Below, piece by piece: positions 11,401-22,790 of a stretch of 64,000 nt of DNA (position 1 is the stretch's first letter; the number at the start of each line of letters is the position of its first letter). This DNA is from Meconema thalassinum (Eukaryota > Arthropoda > Insecta > Orthoptera > Tettigoniidae). The position numbers were made by a program, and so were the translations under genes. The DNA lies in assembly GCA_946902985.2 (NCBI GenBank), contig OX336389.2:171068704-171132703 (forward strand), in the 5' to 3' direction. The notes below the pieces were generated by a model. The model was given only the letters and a program-made list of their open reading frames with translations. It searched no databases and was not told where the DNA came from.

Positions 11401-12033
11401 CAATAACATGAATAACTAGCCTTATACATTTGATGTCTGGTCAATAAAGAAACAGGGATAAACCTCTCGTAAAGTTATGTAAACCATGAAAATATAATTC
11501 AAAGCAGTTGCTTGCAAATAGCAGACTTTCAAAACATGACTTCATCATCATCCTATCAAATACAACTAAACAGCTGTGACCTACATTCCGTAGCATTAAT
11601 TCTACATTGGTCAAAACATTCCACTTGAAATTGTGACGTCTGAATTGTCGATAGCAGTCGAGACTCGCATATGCGAATGCACTGGGATTCTGGGTAATCA
11701 TAAGCTCGGGGAAGACGCGACCTTGGATGGGTCACCCTACGACTGCAGTAAGCGTGCATCACAGGGCACGTGAAAAACTTTGCTTTAGCAAATTGAAATA
11801 CATGTTTGAACAATACTGGGTTCACATAATAAAGTCCTGAATGTAACCCTCTAATACAAGTTATCAAGTTTACGTATCCATCACACTTATTCGTACCATG
11901 AACTATAATGCGTAAAGTACAAACTATTAACGAAACCAAGGAATACAATATGACAGAGTCTTCACTCTCACCCTAACTGCTTTGCTTCTGCGAAGATATT
12001 CCTACACCTTTCATCATATGTACAGTACAAGTT
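11401..12033. other. No recognised gene
   Basis: AT-rich sequence between the Gypsy LTR and the second LINE end. A 130-codon minus-strand frame at 11556-11948 has no recognisable domain and unremarkable composition. The left part may still be LTR. Confidence 0.4.
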
Positions 12034-12595
12034 CTGGGAGAAAAAAAGTGTCACCTCTTGACACAAATAAAATATAATCTGACCGCATTTGCACACCTCG
12101 TGCTGTATGAAATGATTCGCTAGTGCACTTGGGTTCAAAACAGGGTTAGTTATCCACTTATGTTATACACGTAGAATATTCCTACTCAGAATTAATGGCG
12201 TCGGAGCTTCACAATCAATTCCTCATAAAAGGCGGTGATTGTGACTACATTCCCCCAAATGATACGCCCGAAGATGTGGTGTAGATAAAGCAAAAAATAA
12301 ACAGGGTGCCTAACAAGTTAGCGCCAGGATAATATTCATCCTACCAAAGTTATAATCAGCACATGCTGAATGGAAAGCAGCTCTCAGAGCTGAGACAAAT
12401 TAATGGGTAAGAATTTCATTAGCAGGTTCAAAGTTTGCGTACGTGCACCGGCATACTATTGCCATAGGGTGTCTCACAAATAAATGGACAAGCTTGCCAA
12501 AGATAAATAGTAGAAAATACATCATTAAATACAATAATACATAAATCTACCTATATGGTTGCTATCAGAGCACGGTTTCTACACTTGTCTACCGA
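12034..12595 (-). repeat. 3' untranslated end of an I-like LINE, copy 2
   Basis: This is a direct copy of 1664-2192. It retains the terminal codons and stop (minus strand G-R-Q-V-stop) but has lost the zinc-knuckle coding that follows in copy 1. Only about 25 unrelated bases separate it from repeat B. It differs from copy 1 by an insertion near 12222-12260 and scattered substitutions. Confidence 0.7.
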
Positions 12596-12620
12596 AGCAT
12601 TACCTTTACAAAACAGAATT

Positions 12621-13687
12621 ACAGGACTCACTGGGAACTTGAATTTGACCTCGTGTTAACCTGGAGATTGGGGGTTTGTCATCTCCCATTGGTAGGAGGG
12701 TTTTCCTTGTCCATCCTTCGACCAAATCCTGCCTTTTCCTTTTCATAGTGGGGATATTCCTTGGACATCCCCCTCATGGGAATAGCTTAAGCCATCATGA
12801 ACATTTTGTAGAAGAGGTTAAACATGTGGCCCAAGTGGTTTATGAAGAGATTCATTCTGATTAGAATAAAATCGATGATATCACAGAATTTACGGGAATT
12901 TATACTGGTTTACTTCCAAACACTGGCTTTACAATTGTGTGCAGACTGGTTCAAAAATGGCCTTTGGCGTCTGCCACAGATTCTATGGACACTTCGGATG
13001 GTGACCTTATCACAGAATCTACTACTTTGAACACTATCTTTTGGTATCGTGGCAATCGCGGCACGAAAATTGTGGCAAAAATTAGCACTGATGAATATTT
13101 TACCAATTGTGTTTTTACACTGGTTATAATGTACTTACAGCTTTCGTTCGCAAGTTTTTCCACAGCTCGTGGAATGAAAAATCACGCAACGTGGTATCGC
13201 GTTGGTTGACCACGTGCACGAAAAATGGATAGTTCACGATTTTTATCGCAAATTTAACACTTGCTTCACTTATACGCGCCCGACACGCCGTCTTACTAAT
13301 TATTATGCACTTTATAGTGTATTGTAGATACGATGCTCACTGATTTTAGCTATGGCTTGAGTTTCGGGGACTCTCCCCATAAAATCACGTCAATTCGATT
13401 TGACAGTCTCAAATGGTGTGTCGTCACCTGGAACAGTGCTCCGGGTTCTAGAATAACTTTCCATGTCGTGCAGCGAATATTTAAATCCGCTTCCTATATC
13501 TGCCAGGAAAATGCCTTTACCAAATATTTAAAGTATCATAATAGGCCACTATAATGTGGTAAATTATGCAGAATGACGAATAAATAATGTATATAATGTA
13601 CAAAACGAAGATATAAATATATGCATCCAGGAATAACATTGGAATGCAGTACTAAAGTCAAAAGAGTATCTGAAGTTTGATGTGGCT
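12621..13687. repeat. Unclassified ~1.05-kb repeat B, copy 2
   Basis: Matches 2356-3398 in the same orientation. Its right edge is followed by about 19 bases (TGGCTTCCGGAGTGCGTT) that in copy 1 are LINE RNase H coding. So this copy also sits in an I-LINE at the same site. No known protein or terminal structure was found. Confidence 0.6.
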
Positions 13688-15490
13688 TCCGGAGTGCGTT
13701 CTATACATTATCGGAATAATGAACATGCTTTCCAGAAAAACAACACTCGAAATTTTTACAAGACATTCCGTGAGGACTTGTCAGGGTACAAACCACCAAC
13801 TCTAAGATTCCGTCGACGTAATGGACGACTAGAAACAAACAGTAAGGAGAACTGCAAGATACTGGCTGATTATTTCCAAGCTCTACTGAACTGTGATCCT
13901 CCAGTGGAAAGACTGCAGTTTGAAAAACCTGTACCAAATCCAGACTCACTTCCCCCAACAACTCAAGAAATAAAAGAGATAATCCAATCGCTCAAAAATA
14001 GCAAAGCCCCTGGGAACGATGGAATAACTGCTGAGATGTTGAAAATAGGAGGAGATGACCTCATAAGGAGAATTCATACACTCCTAACAGAAATATGGGA
14101 GAGCGAAATAATTCCGAAGGACTGGAAGAATGCCATTATCCATCCGTTGCATAAAAAGGGCAACCGAGCGGACCCCAACAACTACAGAGGTATATCACTT
14201 TTACCAATTATATACATGGTATTATCTAAAGCACTCTTAAACAGAGTAGAACAACAAACTAATCATTTGATTGGTGAATACCAGGCAGGCTTTAGGAAAG
14301 GTAGATCGTGTTCGGAGCAGATTTGGAGCCTAAAGACTATATTAAGGATACGCCGCAGTACCAACACATTTGTCACCTTCGTGGATTTTAAGAAGGCGTA
14401 TGATTCTATTGACAGACAAACTGTTCTGAACACGCTAGAAGAGCTCAGAGTTGACAGGAAAACCAGGGACTTAATCCGCCAGACTCTCACTGACACAACA
14501 TCTCAAGTGAAGTTCCTAGGTGAACAATCAGAGCCTTTCGAAGTACATACCGGAGTTCGACAAGGTGACGGCCTCTCCCCACTGCTTTTTAACTTAGTGT
14601 TAGACAAAGTCATCAGGGAGTGGGAAAACACCATCAAAGGCATAAGCATTGGTACTCTGGAACAGAAAATAAAAGTAAAATGTCTAGCTTTTGCTGATGA
14701 TCTAGCTATCTTTACCAAGACTAGTGAAGAAACCAAGTATGCCATAGAGAAGTTACATGAGTTAGCATCAAAGACAGGACTCCAAATATCGTATGAGAAG
14801 ACGCATTTCATAGTAAATGGAGACCAGAATATCCTGAGATCTCCACTACAGACCAACTATGGAATAATTAGACACGTACCTTCCTTCAAATATTTAGGAG
14901 AAATTATTGTACCGTCTGGATTGGACAGGAAAGCTAATTTAGAAAGAGCTACCAAACTTCAGAAAGCATACCGAATAACATGGAATCACTATAATAAAAG
15001 AGTGATGTCACGAAATGCAAAACTACGGCACTACCAGACAGTTGTTCTTCCGGAAGCATTGTACGCCTCCGAAACTATATCTCTAGGAGGCCACTCTCAA
15101 ATTGGTGAAATCGAAATCCAGGAACGTAAAATTCTCAGGAAAATATATGGCCCCGTTTATGTTAATGGTATATGGATTAAAAGGAAAACCACAGACTTGT
15201 ACACAGTAATCAATGAGTTCACTGATACCGTGCGTAAGAGACGATTGAAATTTTATGGTCACATCTGCCGAATGGACAACACCAGATATGCAAAAATACT
15301 GCTTGATATAATTAATTCAAAGAAGGTCAAAATCAGTTGGTTAGAAGAAATCAAACAGGACTTAAAGGAAATAAGCATTACAGAAGATATCATCATGAAT
15401 CGCAAGACTTTTGGAACCCGAGTTACAAATCACTCTTTCGCCGAAAAAGCTAAAAAGACCACTGGAAAAAAAATGGACGGAGGAACGTAA
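13682..15490 (+). pseudogene. RTE-like LINE reverse transcriptase
   Basis: The 602-codon frame carries all RT palm motifs in order: NSKAPGNDGITAEMLK, HPLHKKGNRADPNNYRGISL, GEYQAGFRKGRSC, TFVDFKKAYDSIDR, TGVRQGDGLSPLLFNLVLDK and KCLAFADDLAIF with the catalytic FADD. A thumb region (PSFKYLGEIIV) and the C-terminal RRRLKFYGHICRM block follow. It copies element RNA into DNA at the nicked target. The first 15-20 codons derive from flanking LINE sequence, so the start is artificial. Near the end, a run of eight A at about 15466-15473 shifts the frame; a frame one base away stays open to TAA at 15582-15584. Truncation plus this shift make it a pseudogene, though the RT core itself is open. Confidence 0.88.
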
Positions 15491-15613
15491 GAAGGGACAT
15501 AGTGAGTTCATGAGGAGATTTTGGGAGGAGAAGAAGAGGAAAGCTCCATCAACCCGAGTCAACAAGTTCAAGCGCGCTCCCTAAGTGGGCAAAACGAAGA
15601 AAGAAAAAAAAAG
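13700..15613 (+). mobile_element. RTE-like LINE, 5'-truncated
   Basis: This non-LTR retrotransposon starts abruptly inside the region just before RT and ends in a short 3' UTR with an A-rich tail (GAAGAAAGAAAAAAAAAG). The endonuclease half is absent, as in typical 5' truncation. The minus-strand element at 47418-62205 belongs to the same broad family and shows the missing domains. It lies between two pieces of an I-LINE locus (13687 and 15617). Confidence 0.8.
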
Positions 15614-15616
15614 AAC

Positions 15617-15660
15617 ATGCTTCTCAAGAAATCATCACCAGTATGAGCGCATACGGGCTC
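15617..15660. repeat. 44-bp block shared with 3987-4030
   Basis: Second copy of the block next to the I-LINE RNase H at the first locus, here immediately after the A-rich tail of the plus-strand RTE element. It marks where the older I-LINE locus resumes. Confidence 0.5.
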
Positions 15661-18204
15661 ATTATATGTAAATACATATATATCGAAGTAACATTCCGGG
15701 AACTTGTTCAACCTAGTAGAGAAGAATAAATTTGCTTTAGACTTATCACACTTTCATTAGTTATATATTTACGAAGAGTCAAAATAATACAGCATACAAC
15801 ATATAGAGCTTACGGACAGCGTCTGCCAGGAGCGCAAATCCTTTGGGGAATCGAGCTCTCGGTCCGTCATTGAAGTAACTATTTGTAGAGATTCTGGTCT
15901 CTTCGCTTCATGCAACGAAGCGGTGAAGCGCATGGTTAAGCAAACAGCAAGGAAGGCGGATTGGATGGATTATTGGAATAAATTCACTTCTCCTTCGCTT
16001 GGTTAAAAGCGGCGGCGTGCCGTGTAAAATCCGATGGAAAGAGATTTTTTAGTTTGTGGCTGTCGTTTTATATGTGTACCTGTGATTTTATATTCATCGG
16101 AAAAGAGTTTGCTTTTAGTTTGAGAAGCAAAATTGTGAAATTTTTGATGAGGTTATGGTATTTCATGGGCATATTTTTACTAGACGTTTTGAAGAATAAT
16201 TTTCGGTTAGATATAATATATAACACGCGAAAGTTACCTTCATTTGCACAAGTAATTTCCTTGTGCTATTGAATATTGAAATACATAAGCCTACGTCATA
16301 ATACGGGTATTTATCAATGTACTACCTCGAGCGGCTACTGTATGCTCTAAATAATTTATTGTAGCCTAAAATTCCGAAGTAGAAAACCTCCAAAACGTAT
16401 AAAATCATTGGTCTAACTTTATTTCCTTTAATATCAAAATACGTGTTAGTTCACAATATTGTTCAGGTTGCCTCCCTCTCTGGTAGAATTGCAATGTTTG
16501 GTGAAGGGTTAGCAGTGTGATGGGGGTATAGGCTCGCGAGAGAGCAACTTCCTTGAACGGGACGTGTCGGTGAGGGTGCGTGTGTGTGTTGGGGGATGTA
16601 TGAGTATGAACGAGTGTAGAGGTAACGGAAGTGGACTCTCGATGGGGCGCTCCGCAATGACGCCATTGGCTTGATCAAGGGCGTGCGTATGCGACCTTGC
16701 AAAGATTGCTAATTACGTGCTGAGTCGGGGAGCTGGTCGGCTGCAGTGTATTTAAGTGTAGTGAGGAGAGCTGGGATTGTGATAGCGGTGCAATGAAAGA
16801 AAGATTCCTTAGTTGTAATTTAGGGATTAATGTAACAAAGCAGGGAAGAAAGTGTTGCTAAGGGTGTGGGAGAGGAAAAAGGGAAAGCTGGTACACTTAC
16901 CCATAGATGTGCTGCTCTGGTGGTGTCCCTGGTGGCCTCGAAGTCGAGCCTCGTCAGCGATTTAGGAACTGCCGCGCCATGGGGCACTAGCCTCCGTTGT
17001 CAATTGGTCTTCATAGTCACTGTCCGTGTCCCAACTGTCCCGAGCCCGTGGGTCCTCTCCGTATTTAAAGGCTCATCTAGGGCGTCCGTTGTCAGCAGTA
17101 TTTTGTTTGCATTGCCGACGGTGCGTCATGTGTTATGGTGTTTTACATTGCATGAGGTAATAATAGCCTCATGCATGTAACTTGTCTCGGCGAAGGAGTT
17201 TCTTTATGATTTTTCTAGTTGGATTTATTGGGGGTTTTTGGGCGTTACGGACTTAAAAAGGGCTGGGGCCGTAAAAACCCTCCTCCTCCGGTAATACGCG
17301 TCCCGGGTATTGTCTGGGACGTCGGTGTATCGGATGCGTAGGTTCTTTTGTATTATCTATTCTTTTCTTCTGTCTTCTTTTCTTCTTTTCTGTTTTCTTC
17401 TCCTTCTCGCAGTCGGTTAGGTAAGTGTACCGTGCTAGGGGGTAGGTGGGTGTGGCATGGGGTGGGTTTGTGGCGTATACAGTCGATTTACATATTGCAT
17501 TTTTCCTTTGTGTAATATAGAGTTTGTTTGTCGATAGATTTGTGGTTATTTTAAATGTGAGGTTGATTGTGGGGGAAGATTACAAATATTGTTGTCCGTA
17601 TGAAGGTGTATATACTGTATATTGAGATGTAGTGTGTATGAGAGTGAGGGTGTTGTGTGAATGTAAGAAAGATTTTAAGAGTGAAAAAAATTTATAAGAG
17701 TAGCTACGGGGGACTTAAAATATAGCTACCCCTTTTGGACCCGTCCGTGAATTGTGTAGTACTCCACAGTTCACGTTCTGCCGTGGGGGTGCATTTACAA
17801 CGTTAATATCCCTGTGAAGTAGGGATGATGATGGTTGGGTGTGATGATGATGCATACGATTGTTTATATTATTAAGTGAAAATAGATGTTGGCAATGAGT
17901 TGTGTGATGAATAGTTGGTGTAAGTGTAGAAGGAATAGAACTTACTACTAATGTGCCTATATGCGGCTTTACATACTATTTAATTGTTATCTTCTCTGTT
18001 CCGTTCCATTGGGGTCGTCTTCTTCCATGGTCATCTTATCGTCACGTGCTATTATGGGGAATAAAGGGTGTGCCATGTTTGTTATGTCTGTAATCAGAGA
18101 GTAGTATTAGTTTCTGTCTATGTGTGGGTGGTTTTTAACCTGGTGTATCGTTCTTCATCTGTAATGAAGTAGAGTGTGAGTAGGATGATGACGGTTCAAT
18201 GATT
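15661..18204. other. No recognised gene; GC-mixed region with promoter-like and splice-like signals
   Basis: No protein domain is visible in 2.5 kb. GTATTTAAAGGC near 17070 and TGTATTTAAGTG near 16748 are TATA-like. A pyrimidine tract at 17345-17410 ends in CGCAG, and eight bases later comes GTAAGTG. Short hairpins occur at 17749-17777 and around 17815. Frames of 60-104 codons (for example 16866-17180) show no family signature. It could be an LTR, UTR or non-coding exon of a host gene, or simply old repeat. Confidence 0.35.
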
Positions 18205-19593
18205 CACTGACGAAAATGGAAATTGCAACACCCAGAAGGAGTGGTGCTACATTGTTGCAATTGAACATGCATGACGAGTGTTCGGTTGTGATTTGATGGT
18301 TATACTTTCAGGTCCCTCTGACCGCAAGTTTGGACAACAATCAATACAGGATGTGCCCACCACGAGCTGCAATGCATTCATGAATTCGTCGAGGCATGGA
18401 GTCAATAAGGCCCTGGATCGCTTCCTGAGTAATTGTGGCCCATGCTTGCTGCACTGCACGGGTCAGTTGTTCCAGAGTTGTGGGTGGCTGAGGACGGTTG
18501 GCCAGTTGTCGACCCATCATGTCCCACACATGCTCAATAGGACTGAGGTCCGGGGATCTGGCGGGCCATTCTAAGGTTGTGATGTCGTGGAGAGCTTCTC
18601 AGGAGATGCGTGCAGTGTGAACCGGGGCATTGTCCTGCTGAAACATCCCATTAGCAATGTTCGCCATCATAGGGACAACCACTGGATTGAGTACCCTATC
18701 AACGTACTGTCGAGCAGTCATAGTGCCCTCAACAAGCACTAATTGTGAATTCACATTAAAGCAATAGCTCCCCAGACCATAATGCTTGGTGTTGGCCCTG
18801 TGTGCCTCTCGACAATAAGGTCTGGGCGGCCCCTCTCCCCGGTACGTCGGCGCCCACGATTCCGGCGATCACTGCGGGCAAGACAGAAGCGCGATTCATC
18901 ACTAAAGACGACCCTATGCCATTCGTCGACCCACGTCGATCGTTCTCGACACCAGGCCAGTCTTACATTTCGCTGTTGTGGGGTCAATGGAACACCTTCT
19001 GCAGGGACACGGGATCGTAAGCCAGCTGCACGCAGGCGATTACCAACTGTTTGTTGTGTAACGTGGGGTGCCACAGCTACTCGAATTTGCGCTGCTGTTG
19101 CATGGGGTTCCATCTGGGCCATCCGAATGACGCGGCGATCCTCTCTCGCATTGTCTGTCGCGCTGGGCCTGTGCCAGGTCTACGAGTGTGGGTACCTTCA
19201 TTTGACCACTGCTGCCATACACGTTGTACCGTAGATGCCTGTCGGCCAACACGTGCAGCGACAGTCCTTAGCGATAATCCAGCCTCACACAGCCCAATTA
19301 TCCGAGCCCTCTCAAACGGCGACAGTTATTGATAGCGTGCTCTTCTCTGTCGTCGAGGCATGTTTGACGGGGAACACTTCACTGCACAGACTGCAAGTCA
19401 ACTACGCTACACCAGAGTCCGTATACTGGAGTTGATTCCTCTGTGACCAATCACGTGGGGAGACCTGTAGCAACAATCCAATGGGTCTGAAACTTTGATC
19501 GTTTACATACCTACATGGCATCGTTCCATATCCTGAAAATCAACACAAACGACCAATGCCTTCATGGTGTTGCAATTTCCATTTTCTTCAATG
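18205..19593 (-). mobile_element. Tc1-like DNA transposon, inactive
   Basis: Terminal inverted repeats are clear: the left end reads GAAAATGGAAATTGCAACAC at 18212 and the right end is its complement ending near 19586. Imperfect extension reaches 18205 and 19593, giving about 1.39 kb. TA follows the right end; the left flank is TT, so one target base has changed or the end is off by a base. The transposase inside is on the minus strand and heavily mutated. Confidence 0.85.
18341..19361 (-). pseudogene. Tc1-like transposase, broken
   Basis: Minus-strand frames give a start MPRRQRRARYQ, an HTH region (FERARIIGLCEAGLS), then from 19122 a second HTH and the DDE core with VVFSDESRFCL (first Asp) and PSIMVWGAIAL. 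Further on QQDNAPVHTARIS (second Asp) and SPDLSPIEHVWD (Glu) are readable in other frames, ending with SMPRRIHECIAARGGHILY. Stops occur after codon 11, at about 18751 and inside the QQDNAP segment, and a shift is needed near 19120. The enzyme would cut and paste the element; this copy cannot. Confidence 0.88.
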
Positions 19594-19748
19594 TAATAAT
19601 ATTAATAAACGTATTCCTCGGTGTACTTGTATCGTCCCTCGGTCGTTCCGGAGTAAGTGCTGTGATCGATAACATTAATGAATGTCTGATTGTGATCTAT
19701 ATCTTCTTCTTGCATACTAATGTGTGGTATGTGTGAAACTAAGTATAT

Positions 19749-19750
19749 AA

Positions 19751-19793
<43 letters not shown>
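19749..19793. repeat. (ATA/TAA)n microsatellite
   Basis: About 15 copies of AAT directly after the Tc1 relic's flank. Confidence 0.95.
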
Positions 19794-19794
<1 letters not shown>

Positions 19795-19910
19795 TATTAG
19801 TGTTTTTCTTTGTGCCAAGTCCTTCTCGTTTTCTCTTCGCCGTACAATGTGTAATTGTGGTGCTTGTACAGTCACTCCAGTGTAATGTGTTGTATTATGT
19901 ATTAGTTAAT

Positions 19911-20456
19911 CTTCGTGATTCTTTTTTATTCTATTCTCCTTTCTTGATGCAATTGTGTTGTTGTTTGTGTTTGCGTGGCATGTCTGTGTAATGTGTTGTA
20001 TTGGTTAATATTCATGATTCTTCTTGATGCTTCTTCTTTCTTGATGCAATTGTGTTATTGATTGTGTGGCTCGTCTGTGTAATATGTTGTATTAATTAAT
20101 CTTCTTTCTTGATGCAATTGTGTTGTTGTTTGTGTGTGCGAGACACGTCTGTGTAATGTGTTGTATCTTGATGCTTCTTCTTTCTTGATGCAATTGTGTT
20201 ATTGTTTGTGTGTGCGTGGCACGTCTGTATAATGTGTTGTATCTTGATGCTTCTTCTTTCTTGATGCAAATGTGTTGTTGTTTGTGTGTGCGTGGCACGT
20301 GTGTAATGTGTTGTATCTTGATGCTTCTTCTTTCATGATGCAATTGTGTTATTGTGTGTGTGTGTGTGTGTGTATGTGAGTGGCACGTGTGTGTGATGTG
20401 TTGTATCTTGATGCTTCTTCTTTCTCGATGCAATTGTGTTATTGATTGTGTTGTTG
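19911..20456. repeat. GT-rich tandem array, unit about 64-92 bp
   Basis: At least six head-to-tail units share TTCTTTCTTGATGCAATTG, then TTGTTTGTGTGTGCGTGGCA and CGTCTGTGTAATGTGTTGTA. Unit length varies because a TG run expands in one unit near 20354-20374. The array stays open on the minus strand, giving a His-rich 113-codon frame, but this follows from the repeat and is unlikely to be a gene. Confidence 0.88.
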
Positions 20457-20749
20457 GTCACGGACGAGTCGGAGATCGAGATCGGTGTAGTGCTGGGCTT
20501 GCATATGTTCGTTTTGCGGGCCCTGAGTGTCCTCCGCTTTGCTATATTGGTGTTACGTAGCGCCTGTGTTATTGGAATCTGTGGTATGTGTGTCAGCTTT
20601 GTTGTGTTGTAACCTCTTTTTGTGGTCAGTGATGGGACGGTTGGTTTTATGTTTGTGAAACCTTGTGTGCTGTTTTCTGTAATCTTGTGTAGCGTGGTTC
20701 CCTGCTTTTGTGTGATATCAGTGTTGGGAATTGTGGATCTCCGTTCAAT

Positions 20750-21320
20750 TGCGTCCTTTGTGTGTACTGTATTTTGTGTGCTGTTAAGGGCTCTGGATTT
20801 CTGTGTTGTGTTGAGAACTGTAGTTTTGTGTTTGATTGTGTCTTTTGTGTTCGGTGTGCTCTGTGTTGAGTTGAGAGCTGTGGTTTAGTGTTTGATTGTG
20901 TCTTTTGTGTTCGATGTGTTCTGTGTTGTGTTGAGAGCTGTAGTTTTGTGTTTGATTGTGTCTCTTGTGTTCGATGTGTTCTGTGTTGCGTTAAGGGCTG
21001 TGGTATTGTGTTTGTGTAATTTGTGTTCGATGTGTTCTGTGTTGCGTTAAGGGCTGTAGTTATGTGTTTGATTGTGTCTTTTGTGTTCGGTGTACTCTGT
21101 GTTGCGTTGGGAGCTATGGTTTTTTCTTTGATTGTGTCTTTTGTGTTCGGTGTGCTCTGTGTTGCGTTGGAAGCTGTGATTTTGTGTTTGATTGTGTCTT
21201 TTGTGTTCGATTTGTTCTGTGTTGTGTTGAGAGCTGTGATTTTGTGTTTGATTGTGTCTTTTGTGTTTGGTGTACTCTGTGTTGCGTTGGGAGCTGTGAT
21301 TTTGTGATTGTGTGTGATTT
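20750..21320. repeat. Tandem array with exact 60-bp period
   Basis: Units of TGTGTTTGATTGTGTCTTTT ... GTTCGGTGTGCTCTGTGTTG ... GAGCTGTGGT repeat with a period of exactly 60 bases through about nine copies, with few substitutions. Because 60 is divisible by three, a hydrophobic 20-residue peptide repeat is open in the plus strand. One degenerate unit lies near 21001-21040. This is a minisatellite. Confidence 0.9.
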
Positions 21321-21729
21321 CTGTAGTGTTTTAGGTTGACCTCCTTAATTCATTCGTCTCTATGTGTTTTTGTAATGTATTATATTATAATTAGTAGCCC
21401 GAAGGTGCCACTCGATTAAATATGGGAAAATAATAGGTGTTTGCGTTGATGTGTTTCCATATTTCATATTTCTATCTTATTTTCCTTCTTCGCTTATGTG
21501 TTTTTGTGTAGAAATAAGTATAGTGTCAGCTGATATATAATAGTACAAGTATAATATGTTGTGATAACCATTCATTTATTCTTCATTGTATTTCTAACTA
21601 TTTCTCTTCTCTCCGTGTGTCGCTCTGTGAATTGTGTTAGGGTAATATCTCATATCGGTATGGATAGCAATACCCTTGTGTAATGTCTTGTATATGTTGT
21701 TCCTAGTCCGCTTTATGTATGCGCATACA

Positions 21730-22480
21730 CTCGCGTATACAGCGCCCAGGTTGAGCCAAGTATAACACAGCTTACTACGATCTCGGAGACCTCCTCGCTA
21801 TGCAAAAACTCACCCCCTAAGTCCTGAACAATTGGTGGTGGCGCCGGATGTGAACTACGTTCAGTAAGATCTCGGATACCCCACACAACGCAACCACTCC
21901 CCTTTGCCCCCCCCCCTCCTCTTGAAACACGACCACAAATATCTCACACGCCGGAGTTGAACCGAAGGTAGCACGGTTCAACTCAAATCCCGAGCACCTC
22001 TTACAAAGTGAAAACACCCCCTTCCCCCCTCCCCTAGCAGCTGAACAAGTGGAGGAGAGTGTCTCTTGACAAAGACCCCTCGCATCCACCTTACACAATT
22101 ATAATCCCCACCCACCTCCACCCGAGCCCTTCCAAACATTGGTGAAGGCACATCTCCGATAAAACACCAATCGCGACCTCCGCACACGCGACACACATCT
22201 CCCTTGCTCCCTAGCCCCCCACCCCTAGTCCAAAATACACCCCCTAGGCGTGTACAAGTAGTGAAATACCCCTTGCAAAGCGAAAAAAAAACTTAATTAA
22301 AAACAAACCCTCTAGTTCTGAACAGGAGGCGGAAAACGCTGGGGTTAAACCAGATATACTGTATGGTTTAGCAAAATCCCGGGTACATCTCTCGCGCAGC
22401 TTTCATACTCACAAAAGGAAACATTCCCTCTTGCACATACCTTACAGCACACTACAATCACCCCCGCTGACCACACAGCT
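21730..22480. repeat. C-rich degenerate repeat region
   Basis: Successive stretches repeat a loose theme: a GATCTCGG/CCCGAGCACCTC segment, GCAAAG(T/C)GAAAA, a run of C, then (A/G)(T/C)TGAAC. Themes recur near 21780, 21880, 21990, 22260 and 22380. A perfect 9-bp inverted pair, GTTGAACCG and CGGTTCAAC, lies at about 21955-21985. Several short minus-strand frames are open because of composition. It appears to be an old, diverged satellite. Confidence 0.5.
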
Positions 22481-22516
22481 TCGCAAACAATGTTAAGGCT
22501 TATATGAACTATTGCA

Positions 22517-22790
22517 AGTCGCCTCCGTAGCGTAGCAGTCAGCATGGTTAGCTGCCGCCCCGGAGGTCCTAGGTTCGATTCCCGGCTCTACCACGAAATT
22601 TACAAAGAGGTATGAGGACTGAAACGGGTCTCTCCTCAGCCTCGGGTGTTCCAAATGAGTATAGGGGGTTCGATTCCTACCTCAGCCATCCTCGAAGTGG
22701 TTTTCCGTGGTTTACCACTTCGTCTTCGGGAAAATGCCGGAATGGTAATGCCCGCGAAAATTGAATTATTCTGGGACAAAATGAGAGGAT
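22517..22790 (+). mobile_element. tRNA-derived SINE
   Basis: The head GCCTCCGTAGCGTAGCAGTC followed by GGTTCGATTCCCGGC resembles a tRNA A box and B box. A middle segment (GAAACGGGTCTCTCCTCAGC), a second GGTTCGATTCC and the body AAGTGGTTTTCCGTGGTTT follow. The same body occurs at 31465-31690 and, reversed, at 34510-34925. It does not fold as a full tRNA and lacks a clean acceptor stem, so it is not a tRNA gene. Confidence 0.8.

Noticed and set aside
11556..11948. 130-codon minus-strand ORF
   Set aside because: No recognisable domain, ordinary composition for AT-rich sequence, and no supporting splice or promoter signals.
16866..17180. 104-codon plus-strand ORF after a TATA-like site
   Set aside because: Low-complexity Ser/Val composition, no homologous feature, and other overlapping frames of similar length nearby.
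19911..20456. Regular repeats that might suggest a CRISPR array
   Set aside because: Units are contiguous with no unique spacers of fixed length, the unit length varies, and the context is a eukaryotic genome.
22517..22593. tRNA gene-like sequence with A and B boxes (also 34840-34920 reversed and 52154-52230)
   Set aside because: Acceptor and anticodon stems do not pair properly and each is followed by a shared SINE body, so they are SINE heads.
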